The notes: generated by a model from the letters alone, not told the origin. A DNA stretch of 64,000 nucleotides from Pectinophora gossypiella (GCF_024362695.1 NC_065422.1:1178001-1242000); one strand, 5' to 3'; positions 10,425 through 20,322 are shown, counted from the stretch's first letter. A program made the numbers and translations.

Positions 10425-10520
10425 GTCTGTGTGTGTGCGTGTATCTGTGTGTGTGCGTGTGTATCTGCGCGTGTGCTCGTGTGCGTTAGCGCGTGTGTGA
10501 GTGTGTGTGTGTAAACATGT
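10368..10520 (+). repeat. (GT)n microsatellite
   Basis: An almost pure GT run from about 10378 to 10418, grading into gtgtgtgc and gtgtatct variants up to 10513. Confidence 0.95.
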
Positions 10521-10645
10521 TCATCAATAATAATTGTGATCACTACTAATAATATATTATATTATTATATATGAATATAAATCAGAAAATCTGTCTGTCT
10601 GCATCCTTGCTCGGTCTAACCATCACTTAAAATCGTAAAATAAAA

Positions 10646-11072
10646 TAAAATTTTTAACAAAAAAAAAACCGACTTCAAACGCAAAACTAAAAAGCAATAA
10701 ATAAATTTACTTCGCACAAAGTAATTAGTACGTATTTTCAATTAGTTAATTAATTTATAATTCTGAAGTCGGTGCCAAGTAAATGCTACAACAACCCTAC
10801 TACAATATCAAATTACTATGTACACACAATATTGTTTAATACCTATATCAAAGCAATTACAAAACAATGTCAAACAAAAAATTACAAAACAATCAGTATT
10901 GAAAAATATATGAATCGGTATTTCGTTGTAGCATTTCCTTGGCACCGACTTCAGAATTATAAATTAATTAACTAATTGAAAATACGTACTAATTACTTTG
11001 TGCGAAGTAAATTTATTTATTGCTTTTTAGTTTTGCGTTTGAAGTCGGTTTTTTTTTTTGTTAAAAATTTTA
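10646..11072. mobile_element. Long-TIR MITE with TA ends
   Basis: Two arms of about 130 bp are near-perfect reverse complements (about 10648-10778 and 10940-11070). They start AAATTTTTAAC, then an A-run and CCGACTTCAAACGC. Both ends abut TA (10646-10647 and 11071-11072), as in Tc1/mariner target duplications, though AT richness makes that weak. The centre has no protein match. Confidence 0.75.
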
Positions 11073-11084
11073 CTGCACAAGACG

Positions 11085-11200
11085 ACCTTTTAATATATTA
11101 TCCCGGAGCTCTATGCGTCGTAAACTTTGCGAACTATTTGCTCATACTTGTATGGCGCGCGTTTCTCGCCTGGCGCTACCAACCTCTTTCGTATATTCCG
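11085..11200 (+). repeat. Dispersed repeat shared with about 50630-50750
   Basis: 'cgtcgtaaactttgcgaact', 'tttgctcatacttgtatggc' and 'gcgcgtttctcgcc' recur in antisense near 50640-50720. Class unknown. Confidence 0.45.
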
Positions 11201-11248
11201 TGCAATAAGTCACGTCAATAAAGGCTTGACATCGTATCGAGCAGGGTT

Positions 11249-11543
11249 CATCATCATCATCATCAGCCCATTAACATCCCCACTGCTGGGGCACGGGCCT
11301 TCCCTATGGATGGATAGGGAGAACGGGCTTTAAGCTATCACGCGGGCCCAGTGCGGATTGATGGTTATTAACGACTGCTAATGCAGCTGGGACCAACGGC
11401 TTAACGTGCCTTCCGAAGCACGGAGAATGATGAAAACTTTTTTTTTGTTGTCACCCATACTACGACCGGCCTTTGCGGAAGTTGCTTAACTTCAACAATC
11501 GCAGACCGAGCGCGTTTACCGCTGCGCCACCGAGCTCCTCAAG
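11249..11543 (-). mobile_element. SINE-5S, full length, with 12-bp target duplication
   Basis: The sense strand starts GAGGAGCTCGGTGGCGCAGC. It continues through a 5S rRNA-like block (GAAGTTAAGCAAC, later GTATGGGTGAC), then the domain shared with SINE-A/B ('gtgccttccgaagcacgga' on the plus strand). It ends with an RTE-like tail and a (TGA)n run. A perfect duplication, 'tcgagcagggtt', lies at 11237-11248 and 11544-11555. Confidence 0.85.
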
Positions 11544-11555
11544 TCGAGCAGGGTT

Positions 11556-12002
11556 AAAACACATGAAATATTTAAACCACCACCTAACCCGATAAATCGG
11601 CAGTCCATCGCCGAAACTAAAACTTGCCACTTCCAACTCTACAGCGACTTCCCAAAGTTGTACCACATGTTACCAACTCATTGCATTAAGAATGCACCCC
11701 AAAAACTCAGTAACGAGTAAAGTTAGTCCTACTTAACTGTACAAGTTGAATTAGAACTTAAGAAGTAAGTCTACCGTTTCATTTGGAGTCATTTGCACTA
11801 AGTAACTTAATGTAATCAGCTGGGGCTTTACATGAAGTTGAATAAGAAACAGTTCGGTTGTGTAAAGTTCCATAACGATTCAGTTAATAGACTTTGTCGT
11901 TTAGTGGTTAAAGCATTCGGCTCTCCACCCAGGCGGCTTGCGTTGGATCCCTTGTCGTCCATAAAGTGAAACTACGGTTACGCCTTTTCGAAAAAATCAT
12001 AT
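11556..12002. other. No recognised feature
   Basis: About 450 bp. 'ggttaaagcattcggctctc' near 11907 is faintly tRNA-like but has no box B. I see no gene. Confidence 0.4.
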
Positions 12003-12148
12003 TGGGCTTAGCACCGTAAGCGCGCGACTCTTTCTCGCCTCGACATACGTCACCAGTCACTCTCTCACAGTACTGCACAGAAAGAGACTGATGATCTCTC
12101 TCGCTGCGAAAAAGAGTTGCAAGCTTACGGTGCTATGCCCGCTGGTTT
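12003..12148. mobile_element. Foldback MITE
   Basis: 'gggcttagcaccgtaag' plus 'gcgactctttctcgc' on the left faces 'gcgaaaaagagttgcaag' plus 'cttacggtgctatgccc' on the right. Arms of about 35 bp, spacer about 75 bp. No coding capacity. Confidence 0.7.
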
Positions 12149-12697
12149 GATTATCTTTAACAATAAACTAAATTTTTCACCTAGATTGAAACTAACTTTT
12201 GCGAGATGGTGTTAGCGACACAATTTTGAATGTGCTCAATTTTAAAATGAAGTGGCAACGTATTTCGCGCAACCAAGTTTCGGCGCTAGATGGCGTTCTT
12301 CGCGCGACTTCATTTTGTAATTTTTTTCTCTCTGGCTAACCTCTTCGCTTGCGCACCACGCCCTTCGGTTGCCCTTTCGTTTTGTCAACCCGTTCGGGGA
12401 TAAAGGCATGATGTCATGGTTTGATATGTCTTTCAGAAAAGTCTAAATAAAACAGTACAAGTAACCAACTTTCCGCCTTTAGTTCTTAACGTCAAGTGGT
12501 ACTTTACTCGAACTGCCATAAAATTCTCACGCCCGAAACTCGAAACAAAAGTTCAACAAATTTTTTTAAGTTAAAACCTATTTAACCTACTTCTTAACTT
12601 GTCGGCCTACGAAGCCAGCGGTCGCGGAAGCGAGTAAAACACACTTACACACGTAAATACATACAATAACTTATACTCTATTTCCACCAGATAGATT
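12149..12697. other. No recognised feature
   Basis: About 550 bp without a recognisable element. It contains 'tttcggcgctagatggcg', of unknown meaning. Confidence 0.4.
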
Positions 12698-13004
12698 AAC
12701 GGCCTTCGTGGTCCAGTGGTTGAACGTTGGGCTTACGATACAGAGGTCCCGTGTTTGAATCCCGATGGGGACCTGTCACGAAAATCACTTTGTGAACACT
12801 GGTTTGGTCTGGACAATGCAGGCTGATCACCCGATTGTCCGAAAGTAAGATGATCCGTGCTTCGGAAGGCACTTTAAACCAGTTACTTCCTACTAATAAC
12901 GACTACGTATCGTTACATGAGTAACGATAGTCTCAATAGTAACCCTGACACCAGGACTGATGGAGTTGGTAATCCACTTCATAACCTACACGATAGAAGA
13001 AGAT
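12698..13004 (+). mobile_element. SINE-A, full length, diverged
   Basis: The sense head has box A-like TGGTCCAGTGG and a decayed box B (GTTTGAATCC). Then follow 'gggacctgtcacgaaaatca', the central domain 'gtgcttcggaaggcac', and a tail ending 'cacgatagaagaagat'. Confidence 0.82.
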
Positions 13005-13071
13005 AGCTGACACGGAGTCCCACTTGCACATTCCATCTCTAGCCATAGAGGCGGCCAATCAGGGGGGTTAA

Positions 13072-13375
13072 AATGGCCACATCGAAGCAATTCATCTAAG
13101 AAAGCAATATTACGATTTGACATTTGCGCATATAAAAGTAAGTGCGCAATGCAAACAACTGTTAAATTGCAATGTTGCTTTCTCAGATGAACCCCCCAGC
13201 TCGCGACAACAAACACTTCAGCAGGTACGGTCACGAGCGTTAATATGTATACACTTTGGTACCATGTCACATTTACTTTATTGACAAATTGAACTGTAAG
13301 TCTCACTAAATGTCAAATATGTTAGTGCGACAGAGTCCTAAAGTGGGTACATTATATTGCTCATGACTGTGCTGC
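13072..13375. mobile_element. Two adjacent foldback elements
   Basis: 13072-13200: 'catcgaagcaattcatctaa' and 'gaaagcaatatt' face 'gcaatgttgctttctcagat'. The same family is split at 34914-35690. 13225-13375: 'acggtcacgagcgttaatat' to 'gctcatgactgt' is the reverse of the copy at 19522-19672, with the TIR-like ends 'tacagtcatgagcaatat' and 'cttgtgaccgta'. Confidence 0.6.
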
Positions 13376-13769
13376 ACGGCACCGAACCATGGAGAACTTC
13401 AGCCAATAGACGCAGCGAAAATCCCTCATTGAAAAACGCTAACACCTTCACAGTACACCGTCCGCTCGACAGTGTAAATTAGGCCTTAGCACCAAGTCAT
13501 AACACTTGGCAAAGCATAAAATTTAATCCTCCGGCACCTTATCAAGCAATTATTATCCTGCATGTTAGCCAAGTTCTAGACGCCACTTCAGCAGTTTAAT
13601 CTAATAATACCGATTTGTATTGAAATACGTTATTACGATGTGATCCGTCATCCAATTAATAGCTTGAATAGTGATGCGTTTGTATTTGTAACTATTATGA
13701 CGATACTAGCTTCTAGATTTTATTTCAATAAGTACTCGATACGGTTTGTTCATTGACATACATAAGCAT
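13376..13769. other. No recognised feature
   Basis: About 390 bp of AT-rich sequence, stops in every frame. Confidence 0.4.
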
Positions 13770-14015
13770 AAACAGCCTATACACGTCCCACTGCTGGGCC
13801 TTCCCTCAATTAACCGGAGGGGGTATGGAGCATACTCCACCACGCTGCTCCACTGCGGGTTGGTGTAAGTGCTTGGGCTAGTAGCTCGGGACCAACGATT
13901 AAGCGTGCCTTCCGAAGCACGGAATCATCTTACTTTTTCGGATAATCAGGTAATTCAAGCCTGCAATGTTCTTACCAAACAAAGGACAGTCTCACAAAGT
14001 GATTTCGACAATGCA
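13770..14015 (-). mobile_element. SINE-B copy lacking the extreme head
   Basis: Antisense: 'cagcctatacacgtcccac', 'accacgctgctccactgcgg', 'gtgccttccgaagcacgga', 'gacagtctcacaaagtgatt'. It stops before the tRNA-like region. Confidence 0.75.
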
Positions 14016-14099
14016 AAGTGATTATTAGGTTATTAGTGAGTGAGTAAGTTGTTAGAGTGATTTTTTGGTTATTGAAGTATTTATGGTTTCTTTACATAC

Positions 14100-14260
14100 A
14101 CTATGAGGTATGGTGGACAGAAACGATTGATGAATGTGAAGGAAGCAAGAAAAGTATGTCAGGATTGAAGCAAATGGAATTCCTTAATCTCTGCTTACCC
14201 CGGTGGGATATAGGCGTGAGTTTATGTATGTATGTATGTATATATGTTTACCCACAGTAT
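14100..14260 (+). mobile_element. LINE-E 3' end
   Basis: Sense LINE-E: 'acgattgatgaatgtgaagg', 'ttgaagcaaatggaattcc', 'ctctgcttaccccggtggga' and 'aggcgtgagtttatgtatg', with a (TATG)n tail. The coding frame is lost. Confidence 0.6.
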
Positions 14261-14284
14261 TTTTTTCATTTTTTTTTCATTTTA

Positions 14285-14487
14285 GTATTTCGTCCGGCCA
14301 AGTAGTTACATTATTTGCCATCCGAGGCAAATCTACAGATCTCATAGGGAGATGACTCCCTAGCATTATCCCGTTTTTCACAGGGTTCGCTTACCTAACC
14401 CGATGATTTGACAGGTCCGTTTTATTACAGACGCGATTGTCTGTCCGCTCTTCCAACCCGCGTAGGGAAAACCAGCCCAATACAGGT
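14285..14487 (-). mobile_element. Repeat R piece followed by SINE-C 3' half
   Basis: About 14285-14335 matches repeat R ('gtccggccaagtagttaca'). From 14350, 'ctccctagcattatcccg', 'aggttcgcttacctaaccc'-like and 'aaaaccagcccaatacaggt' are antisense SINE-C without its head. Confidence 0.6.
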
Positions 14488-15059
14488 CTCAAATCAACCA
14501 AACCAGTCAAATCTACTCATCTACTTAGTGGTTTCTTTTAAATCCTACTTAATTTAATTTCAAATTACTTTTTATTTAAATTAGAATGCCTTTTGATTTG
14601 TACGCGTTTGATAGAGCGTTCCATTAAATGAAAGTTATTTGGTAGTTGTTCCGTTATCTTAAAACTTTGGGAACCTGTGAATGATACCAGCGAAGTAGCA
14701 GCTACCTGTCCCCCCTCCATAATCCGGTAATAGGATAATAAACGACACCCGATTGGCTAAATACAACAAAGGCTTAAGCCGACAACTATTGTCGATATAC
14801 TCTACGGACATCGAACAATTAACACAGATGATGTCCACTAGGATCGTATGAGCCATTTCTGCCAGTCGATTTGCGCCGGCGCCTGCGGAATGGCGCATGG
14901 CGTTAGGGTTAACGCAGACTTAGTGGCGTGTGAATGTGGATTATTAATTTTGTTATTACGATTGTGGGTGTTAAGGATACTTGATAAGTAAAATTAAACC
15001 AGCGGGCTGTAAGTATGTAGCTGTCTATTATCCAAAATTAGAAATATAAATGTTTTGGA
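14488..15059. other. No recognised feature
   Basis: About 570 bp, AT-rich at first. No repeat or coding signature recognised. Confidence 0.4.
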
Positions 15060-15250
15060 GCCGTGGTAACCCAGTTGGTAGAACCCTTGCCTCTCACTTT
15101 GTGATCGCAGATTCGAATCCAGCACGGGCCTGAACCAATGATTGTCGAATTCATGTTTGGATCATAAATGATTATCACGTCACACTTATTTGGCTAGTCT
15201 TCCCTTCACGGGTTGGAAGTTCAGACAGGCAGTCGCTTCTGTAAAAATTA
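15060..15250 (+). mobile_element. SINE-C copy with tRNA-like head, 3' incomplete
   Basis: Head GCCGTGGTAACCCAGTTGG, box B-like GATTCGAATCC, then 'catgtttggatcataaatga', 'cacgggttggaagttcagac' and 'aggcagtcgcttctgtaa'. A tRNA gene was considered, but the downstream SINE body excludes it. Confidence 0.8.
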
Positions 15251-15259
15251 ATGTATGGA

Positions 15260-15583
15260 GATGATGATGATACGCCAGAACGGGGTAGGCACAGGCCCAA
15301 GTAATCAACGAGACAGGTCCGTTTTTTTTACAAAAGCGTCTTCCTGCCTGACCCGCGAAGGGAAAACCAGCCCAATACAAGTTAGGTTAGGTCATGTACC
15401 TCCGAAACGCATTTATATAATGTTGGTAATGTCGCATAATGTTGGTTTCCTCACATTGTTTCCTTCAGCGCTGAGCATGTCCAAACAGGAATTCGAAAAC
15501 CATTGGTTTAGGCTTGTGCTAGGATTCGAACCTGCGACCTCACTGTAAAAGCCAAGCGTCCTTGCAACTGGGCTACAACGGCG
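15260..15583 (-). mobile_element. SINE-C copy, near full length
   Basis: Antisense copy facing the one at 15060. It starts in a GAT repeat and passes 'gggaaaaccagcccaataca' and 'taggattcgaacctgcgacc' to the head 'caactgggctacaacggcg'. The pair is tail-to-tail and could fold back in RNA. Confidence 0.8.
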
Positions 15584-16074
15584 TATAATTTATTTTTGTA
15601 CCCAGAACATTGATGAAAAACACCGCAATTTCGAAATCTCATCTGGTTTGTTTCGCACAACCACCGTTGGAGAAATACCATTAGATTAAACGGATCCTGC
15701 GCAAGAATCGTTTACACCATCAGCGTTATAACCCGAAAATTGAGAAAAAAAAAACGCGTAACTTCGTTCCCTTCGAAATTGACTTCCTAAAGTATTATTT
15801 TTATGCAAGAAAGGAGTCGTTATTCGTTAGGGGCACGCGGTTACTATGGCAACGTAATTCTCGTATAATCCCCTTTATTTTACCGTTTCATCCCCTCGTC
15901 TTGGGCCCCCTACACATTATCCGGGCCCTTGTTTGGGCCGAGCTCACACCAAAGCGAATCATGTTAGGAAAACAAAGTAATCAAATTCCTATTCTTTAAT
16001 TCAAGCTGTCGAAAACCATGATGGAGTGACTGTGGTCCTGTGGTTAACCGGCTTGCTTCTCGGTACAGGACTTG
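15584..16074. other. No recognised feature
   Basis: About 490 bp without a recognisable element. Confidence 0.4.
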
Positions 16075-16260
16075 CACCTTTTTTGGCGTGACTTATTGTT
16101 AGGTTTACTTGGCCGGACAAATGGGGAGCACTGATACGGAGACGGAGATACGGTTGATCACCTATCACGGTCGTCTAACAGAAAGTTCGGTGAAATGTAG
16201 GTATTGGAATGTAGGTCCATTGACAACCCCAAATGGGATATATTCGTAAGCTCCTGTCAT
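16075..16260 (+). repeat. Repeat R and repeat T fragments
   Basis: 16075-16135: 'ttggcgtgacttattg', 'cttggccggacaaatgggga'. 16165-16260: 'gtctaacagaaagttcggtg' and 'ccccaaatgggatatattcg', the short repeat T also seen at 21340, 24308, 36820, 51300 and 56645. Confidence 0.5.
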
Positions 16261-16275
16261 GTTAACATACATACA

Positions 16276-16599
16276 TAAACAGCCTATATACGTCCCACTG
16301 CTGGGCACAGGCCTCCCCTCAATCAACCGGAGGGGGTATGGAGCATACTCCATCATGCTGCGCCAATGCGGGTTGGTGGAGGTATTTTTACGGCTAATAG
16401 CCTGGACCAACGGCTTAACGTGCCCTCCAAGCACGGAATCATCTTACTTTTTCGGACAAGCAGGTGATTCAATCCTGAAAAGTCCTTACCAAACAAAGGA
16501 CAGTCTCACAAAGTGATTTCAACAATGTCCCCATCGGGAATCAAACCTGGACCTCCAGATCGTGAGCTTAACGCTCTATCCACTAGACCACGGAGGCTG
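16276..16599 (-). mobile_element. SINE-B, full length
   Basis: Antisense from the tail 'cagcctatatacgtcccact' through 'ccggagggggtatggagcat' and the central domain to the head 'gggaatcaaacctggacct' and 'actagaccacggaggctg'. In sense the tRNA-like head reads CAGCCTCCGTGGTCTAGTGG. Confidence 0.88.
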
Positions 16600-16960
16600 T
16601 CCAATGTTATTTTTTTTTAATGTTATTTAAAATTTTGATTAATTAAATAATCTGATTATTTAGAAGTGCAACGCTTATGGCCTGTTGACCGTGGATCATG
16701 GGAATAAAACCAAATTGACCGCCGCTCTCGGTCACTATTCATAATGACCGGTTCATATTAATGCTGCTCGGATAATCAAGTTGCCCGTAACATAATGTAG
16801 GTAAGCAACGGGGAATTATGAAAGTGAATTGGTTTTAGCGATTGTTGAATGTGGAGGAAGCAAGAGAAGTGTGTCAGGATCGAAGCAAATGGAATTCTAT
16901 AGTCTCTGCTTACCCCGGTGGGAAATAGGCGTGAGTTTATGTATGTATGTATGTAATTGG
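16600..16960 (+). mobile_element. Spacer plus LINE-E 3' tail
   Basis: 16845-16960 is a sense LINE-E end ('gattgttgaatgtggaggaa', 'aggatcgaagcaaatggaat', 'ttaccccggtgggaaatagg', (TATG)n). 16600-16840 holds nothing recognised. Confidence 0.6.
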
Positions 16961-17016
16961 TTTTAGATTTGTTGGCGCAACATTTGATTTGTTGATTGAG
17001 TTGATTTGTTGACGTA

Positions 17017-17330
17017 ACAGCCTTCGTGGTCTAGTGGATAGAGCGTTAGGCTCACGATCCCGATTCGATTCCCGATGGGGACATTGTCGAAATCACTTTG
17101 TGAGACTGTCCTTTGTAAGGACTTTTCAGGCTTGAATTTTCACTACGTGCTGCGGAGGGCACGTTAAGCTGTTGGTCCCGGCTATTATCCATAAAAACAC
17201 CTTCAACACGCAGTGGAGCAGCGTGGTGCTGCTGTGCTGCTGTGCTATGCTGCATACTGTCTCCGGTTGATTGAGGAGAGGCCTGTGCCCAGCAGTTTGG
17301 CGTATATACGCTTATATACGCTTTTTATGT
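17017..17330 (+). mobile_element. SINE-B, full length, tail hit by an RTE insertion
   Basis: Sense head CAGCCTTCGTGGTCTAGTGG, box B-like GATTCGATTCC, a central domain shortened to 'gtgctgcggagggcacgtta', and a tail 'ggcctgtgcccagcagtttg'. A CTGTGCTG expansion lies at 17228. An RTE fragment inserted right after the tail with a 13-bp duplication. Confidence 0.85.
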
Positions 17331-17611
17331 CGATGTAAAGTCACCGACATAGCTCGGAGAATTGCAAAGCTGAAGTGGCAGTGGGCAGGACACATAGCGA
17401 GGAGAACCGATGGCCGATGGGGCGGAAAGGTTCTGGAGTGGCGACCACGTGTCGGACGACGCTCAGTAGGTAGGCCCGCTACAAGGTGGACCGACGATCT
17501 GGTGAAGGTCGCGGGAAGCCGCTGGATGCGGGCAGCGCAGGACCGATCGTCGCGGAGATCCTTGGGGGAGGCCTATGCCCAGCAGTGGGCGTCATACGGC
17601 TGATGATGATG
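17331..17611 (+). mobile_element. 5'-truncated RTE-type LINE, C-terminal end of ORF2
   Basis: The reading frame 17331-17603 is open to a natural TGA. It encodes the C-terminus of a lepidopteran endonuclease/reverse transcriptase ORF2: KVTDIARRIAKLKWQWAGHI, then RRTDGRWGGKVLEWRPR, GRPATRWTDDLVKVAGSRW and GEAYAQQWASYG. The 3' end is a (TGA)n run. A perfect 13-bp target duplication, 'acgctttttatgt', lies at 17318-17330 and 17612-17624. The intact frame suggests a recent insertion. It has no catalytic domain and cannot move itself. Confidence 0.9.
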
Positions 17612-17624
17612 ACGCTTTTTATGT

Positions 17625-18241
17625 ATGTTACGCTAGTAAGTAACGGTTTATGATCTATGTCATTATGTCGATGTAAAACCCTTCCAAATAATCTAGTCTC
17701 TCACCCAGTAGGACAGCAGACCTGAGGATGCTGAGGTAGGCACGAACCTCGGCTAAGCTCGTACCGTTTTAGAGAAAAGGTTTTTTATGAACCTTTATCG
17801 CAATAACTAACGCAGAATCATACATTTGTTATCTTAAATTCTTTTCTCCGTCTTATCGCTAAATGTCTATTGTTATCAAAAGTACAATAGAATTCTTGAA
17901 ATCGAATAAAGATTTGTGTTCAGTAGATAAATTAACACAAAATGGTTCTTAACGGCATAGATAACTTGAAGCTAATGGTATTTTAATAGTCAGTAACTAT
18001 TATTATATACGTGGTTTAGCGTGGTATTATTATAAGGACTGTAACCCACTAAGTATGGCAACTAATATAATTTCCAACACACTTGCTCGTAAAGTAGGTG
18101 TTATTGCATCGCTTTTAGGTACGCAACTGCAAAAGTCGAATCTTTCCAATAATAAATTAACTGGAAACAGTTAATTTCACCACTGTTTACAAATAATTCG
18201 CTGGGTTCAGTGATTGAACTTTTTGAAGTGCTGTTTGATTG
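17625..18241. other. No gene; a repeat R piece
   Basis: About 17700-17765 matches repeat R ('aggacagcagacctgagga', 'cgaacctcggctaag'). The rest is AT-rich with no recognised feature. Confidence 0.45.
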
Positions 18242-18525
18242 TACAGTCATGAGCAATATCAGGTACCCCCTTTAGAACCCTGTCGCACTATCATATTTTG
18301 ACATTTAATGAGACTTAAGGTTTAATTAAAATAAATAGATTCAGACCATAATTTTGGGTTAATTACAAGTGGAATTTTCCGTCGCAAAATTCATGTTTTT
18401 TTTTTAGTTTTATTTTTAATTATTTTCAATTCTATACCTACTTTTGCGATGGAAAATTCCACTTGATATTATCTCAGAATCATGGTCTGAATCATCCCTC
18501 AAATCGTAACGATGTCCCTAACACA
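18242..18525. mobile_element. Half of a 'TACAGTCATGAGC' MITE and a MITE-M
   Basis: 18242-18330: 'tacagtcatgagcaatatca', 'ctgtcgcactatcatatttt'. 18331-18525: 'acaagtggaattttccgtcg' facing 'ggaaaattccacttgatatt', ending 'gatgtccctaacac'. Confidence 0.6.
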
Positions 18526-18589
18526 CGGTATAGCATTTTTACATTAAGTATACTGAAAAAAAAATATTATCATAGGGTACGGCAACTGT

Positions 18590-18800
18590 GTCGCCCAGGT
18601 GTATACCGTGATAGTCCAGTTGAAAAAACGCTTGACTCTCACTGTGGGGTCGCGGGTTCGAATCCCGGCACGAGCCTAAACCAGTGATTTTCAAATTTGT
18701 TTTCGAATTCATATTTGAAATGATGAGGGCACGGCAACGGTGTAATAGACAGTCGGTTGTCTTAACCGGCATTGTCGGTGAAGAATTTGTCTATTCATGC
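18590..18800 (+). mobile_element. SINE-C-like copy with diverged tail
   Basis: The tRNA-like head has perfect box B GGTTCGAATCC and 'gactctcactgtggggtcgc'. The body 'ctaaaccagtgattttcaaa' matches SINE-C, but the 3' part ('gggcacggcaacggtgtaat', 'ttgtcttaaccggcattgtc') differs from the other copies. It is a separate subfamily or a fusion. Confidence 0.6.
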
Positions 18801-18922
18801 GCCCCTTACCAATACACTGCCGATACTGCGCAAACGCTTTCATGCCACGCAATGATGGCATAAATCTAACTATGTTTATAAACTATCTATTTGTTGTGGA
18901 AACTGTAAACCACGTATATACA

Positions 18923-19380
18923 AACAGCCTATGGTCTACATGGTCTAGTGGTTGAGCTTTGGGGTCTCGGCTTCGAATCCCGATGTGGACATAATCACAA
19001 AAAGCGCCCTCACCCGGTACATAATGTCATCATCATCAATTTAAGAGCCACGCTCTTGTTGATGCAGCATTTTCCATGCTACTTTTTTAGGGAAAAATAG
19101 GGCAGGGGTTCCCTTTTGCCTTCCGCCCCGCAGTACTCTGTCTGACGCAAGTGGGATGGCGCCCAGAGTAGTCTATTACAAAGACGTACTAGGACTCCTG
19201 TCCTCCGCCTTTGAATAGTACTGACAGTTACTGCTGCCCTCTGTCAGGTTCCAGGTTCCAGTCCATGTGACTTGCCCCTTCCGTCCTGCATTGCCGTACC
19301 GGCTCCAATCTTCGCCTCTGCAACTGTTGAGGTCTTCACCCGTATCCCACATAATTATTTTTAATTTGGTAGGCTTGGTA
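18923..19380 (-). mobile_element. SINE-B head remnant and a LINE 3' fragment
   Basis: 18923-19005 is a sense SINE-B head ('tggtctagtggttgagcttt', 'ggcttcgaatcccgatgtgg'). 19020-19380 is an antisense LINE end starting 'catcatcaatttaagagcc'. Its complement, 'ggctcttaaattgatgatga', is the 3' tail seen in sense at 48100-48155 and 55610-55712. Confidence 0.55.
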
Positions 19381-19521
19381 GTACTACTGGACCAAGGAGG
19401 CCGTCAGTAAGTCGTCATATCACTTGCTTGCGCTCTGCAATGCGTAGCTGAGACACAAACTGCACAAAATGTTTGTTTACCTATTGCTTACCTACATGTT
19501 TTTGTTTCCTACTTATCTATG

Positions 19522-19672
19522 TACAGTCATGAGCAATATAATGTATCCACTTTAGGACTCTGTCGCACTAACATATGTGACATTTAGTGAGACTTACAGT
19601 TCAATTTGTCAAAAAAGTTAATGTGACATGGTACCAAAGTGTATATATATTAATGCTTGTGACCGTACAATG
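19522..19672. mobile_element. MITE with ends 'tacagtcatgagc' and 'gtgaccgta'
   Basis: About 150 bp with an inner 'ctgtcgcactaacatatgtg', 'agtgagacttacagttcaat' and 'ttaatgcttgtgaccgtaca'. The inverse copy is at 13225-13375. Ends are only weakly inverted. Confidence 0.55.
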
Positions 19673-19870
19673 TAAGACGGACATCGTAGATACCTAGCAT
19701 CGACACAAAACATGGTTTAACGATGCTAGTTAGCATAATCACTGTTTGTACTTATTTTTGAAATAAATTAAAAAAAATGTTGATGTGTACCTGACCGTGT
19801 ACGTATGTTTTTTTTTTAAATACGCTCGCGTTTGACCACAATCTCACATGATGGCAAGTGACGATGTGGT

Positions 19871-19979
19871 CTATACAAACTGGGGACCACAAAGTATTTT
19901 TTGGGATATGTCCCCACCGGGAATCGAACCCGGGACCTCCGGATCCTGAGCCCAGCGCTCAACCACTGGACCGCGGAGG
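19871..19979 (-). mobile_element. SINE-A head only
   Basis: Antisense tRNA-like head: 'gggaatcgaacccgggacct', 'caaccactggaccgcggagg'. The body is truncated. Confidence 0.75.
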
Positions 19980-20322
19980 GATAAAAAACCGACAGACAAC
20001 AACAAGTATCTTTTATTTTTAGGCTCAAAAATACACGTGGCATTACGATTACTCCAAAGGTTAATGCATTATAACACGTGTATAAGTCAAAACCCCCGCG
20101 CCAGATGATATGAACACTAATTGCAGTTATGCACTAATGCTAATGCATGTTAAGATAAACAGAAATGTTTGTCGGTTCGTAATCCATTAGCGTGCCAGTC
20201 CGACTTGGAATGGGCACTCTGGTTTATACCGGGTAAGAACCCCTTAGTCTTAGGGCAAAATATCTCTGATTTTTTTTCAGATTTTTATTTGAAATATATA
20301 CTATTCAAGTAGATTAACATAA
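19980..20322. other. No recognised feature
   Basis: About 340 bp of AT-rich DNA. Confidence 0.4.

Noticed and set aside
10271..10543. 90-codon His/Thr-rich minus-strand ORF
   Set aside because: Translation of a GT microsatellite.
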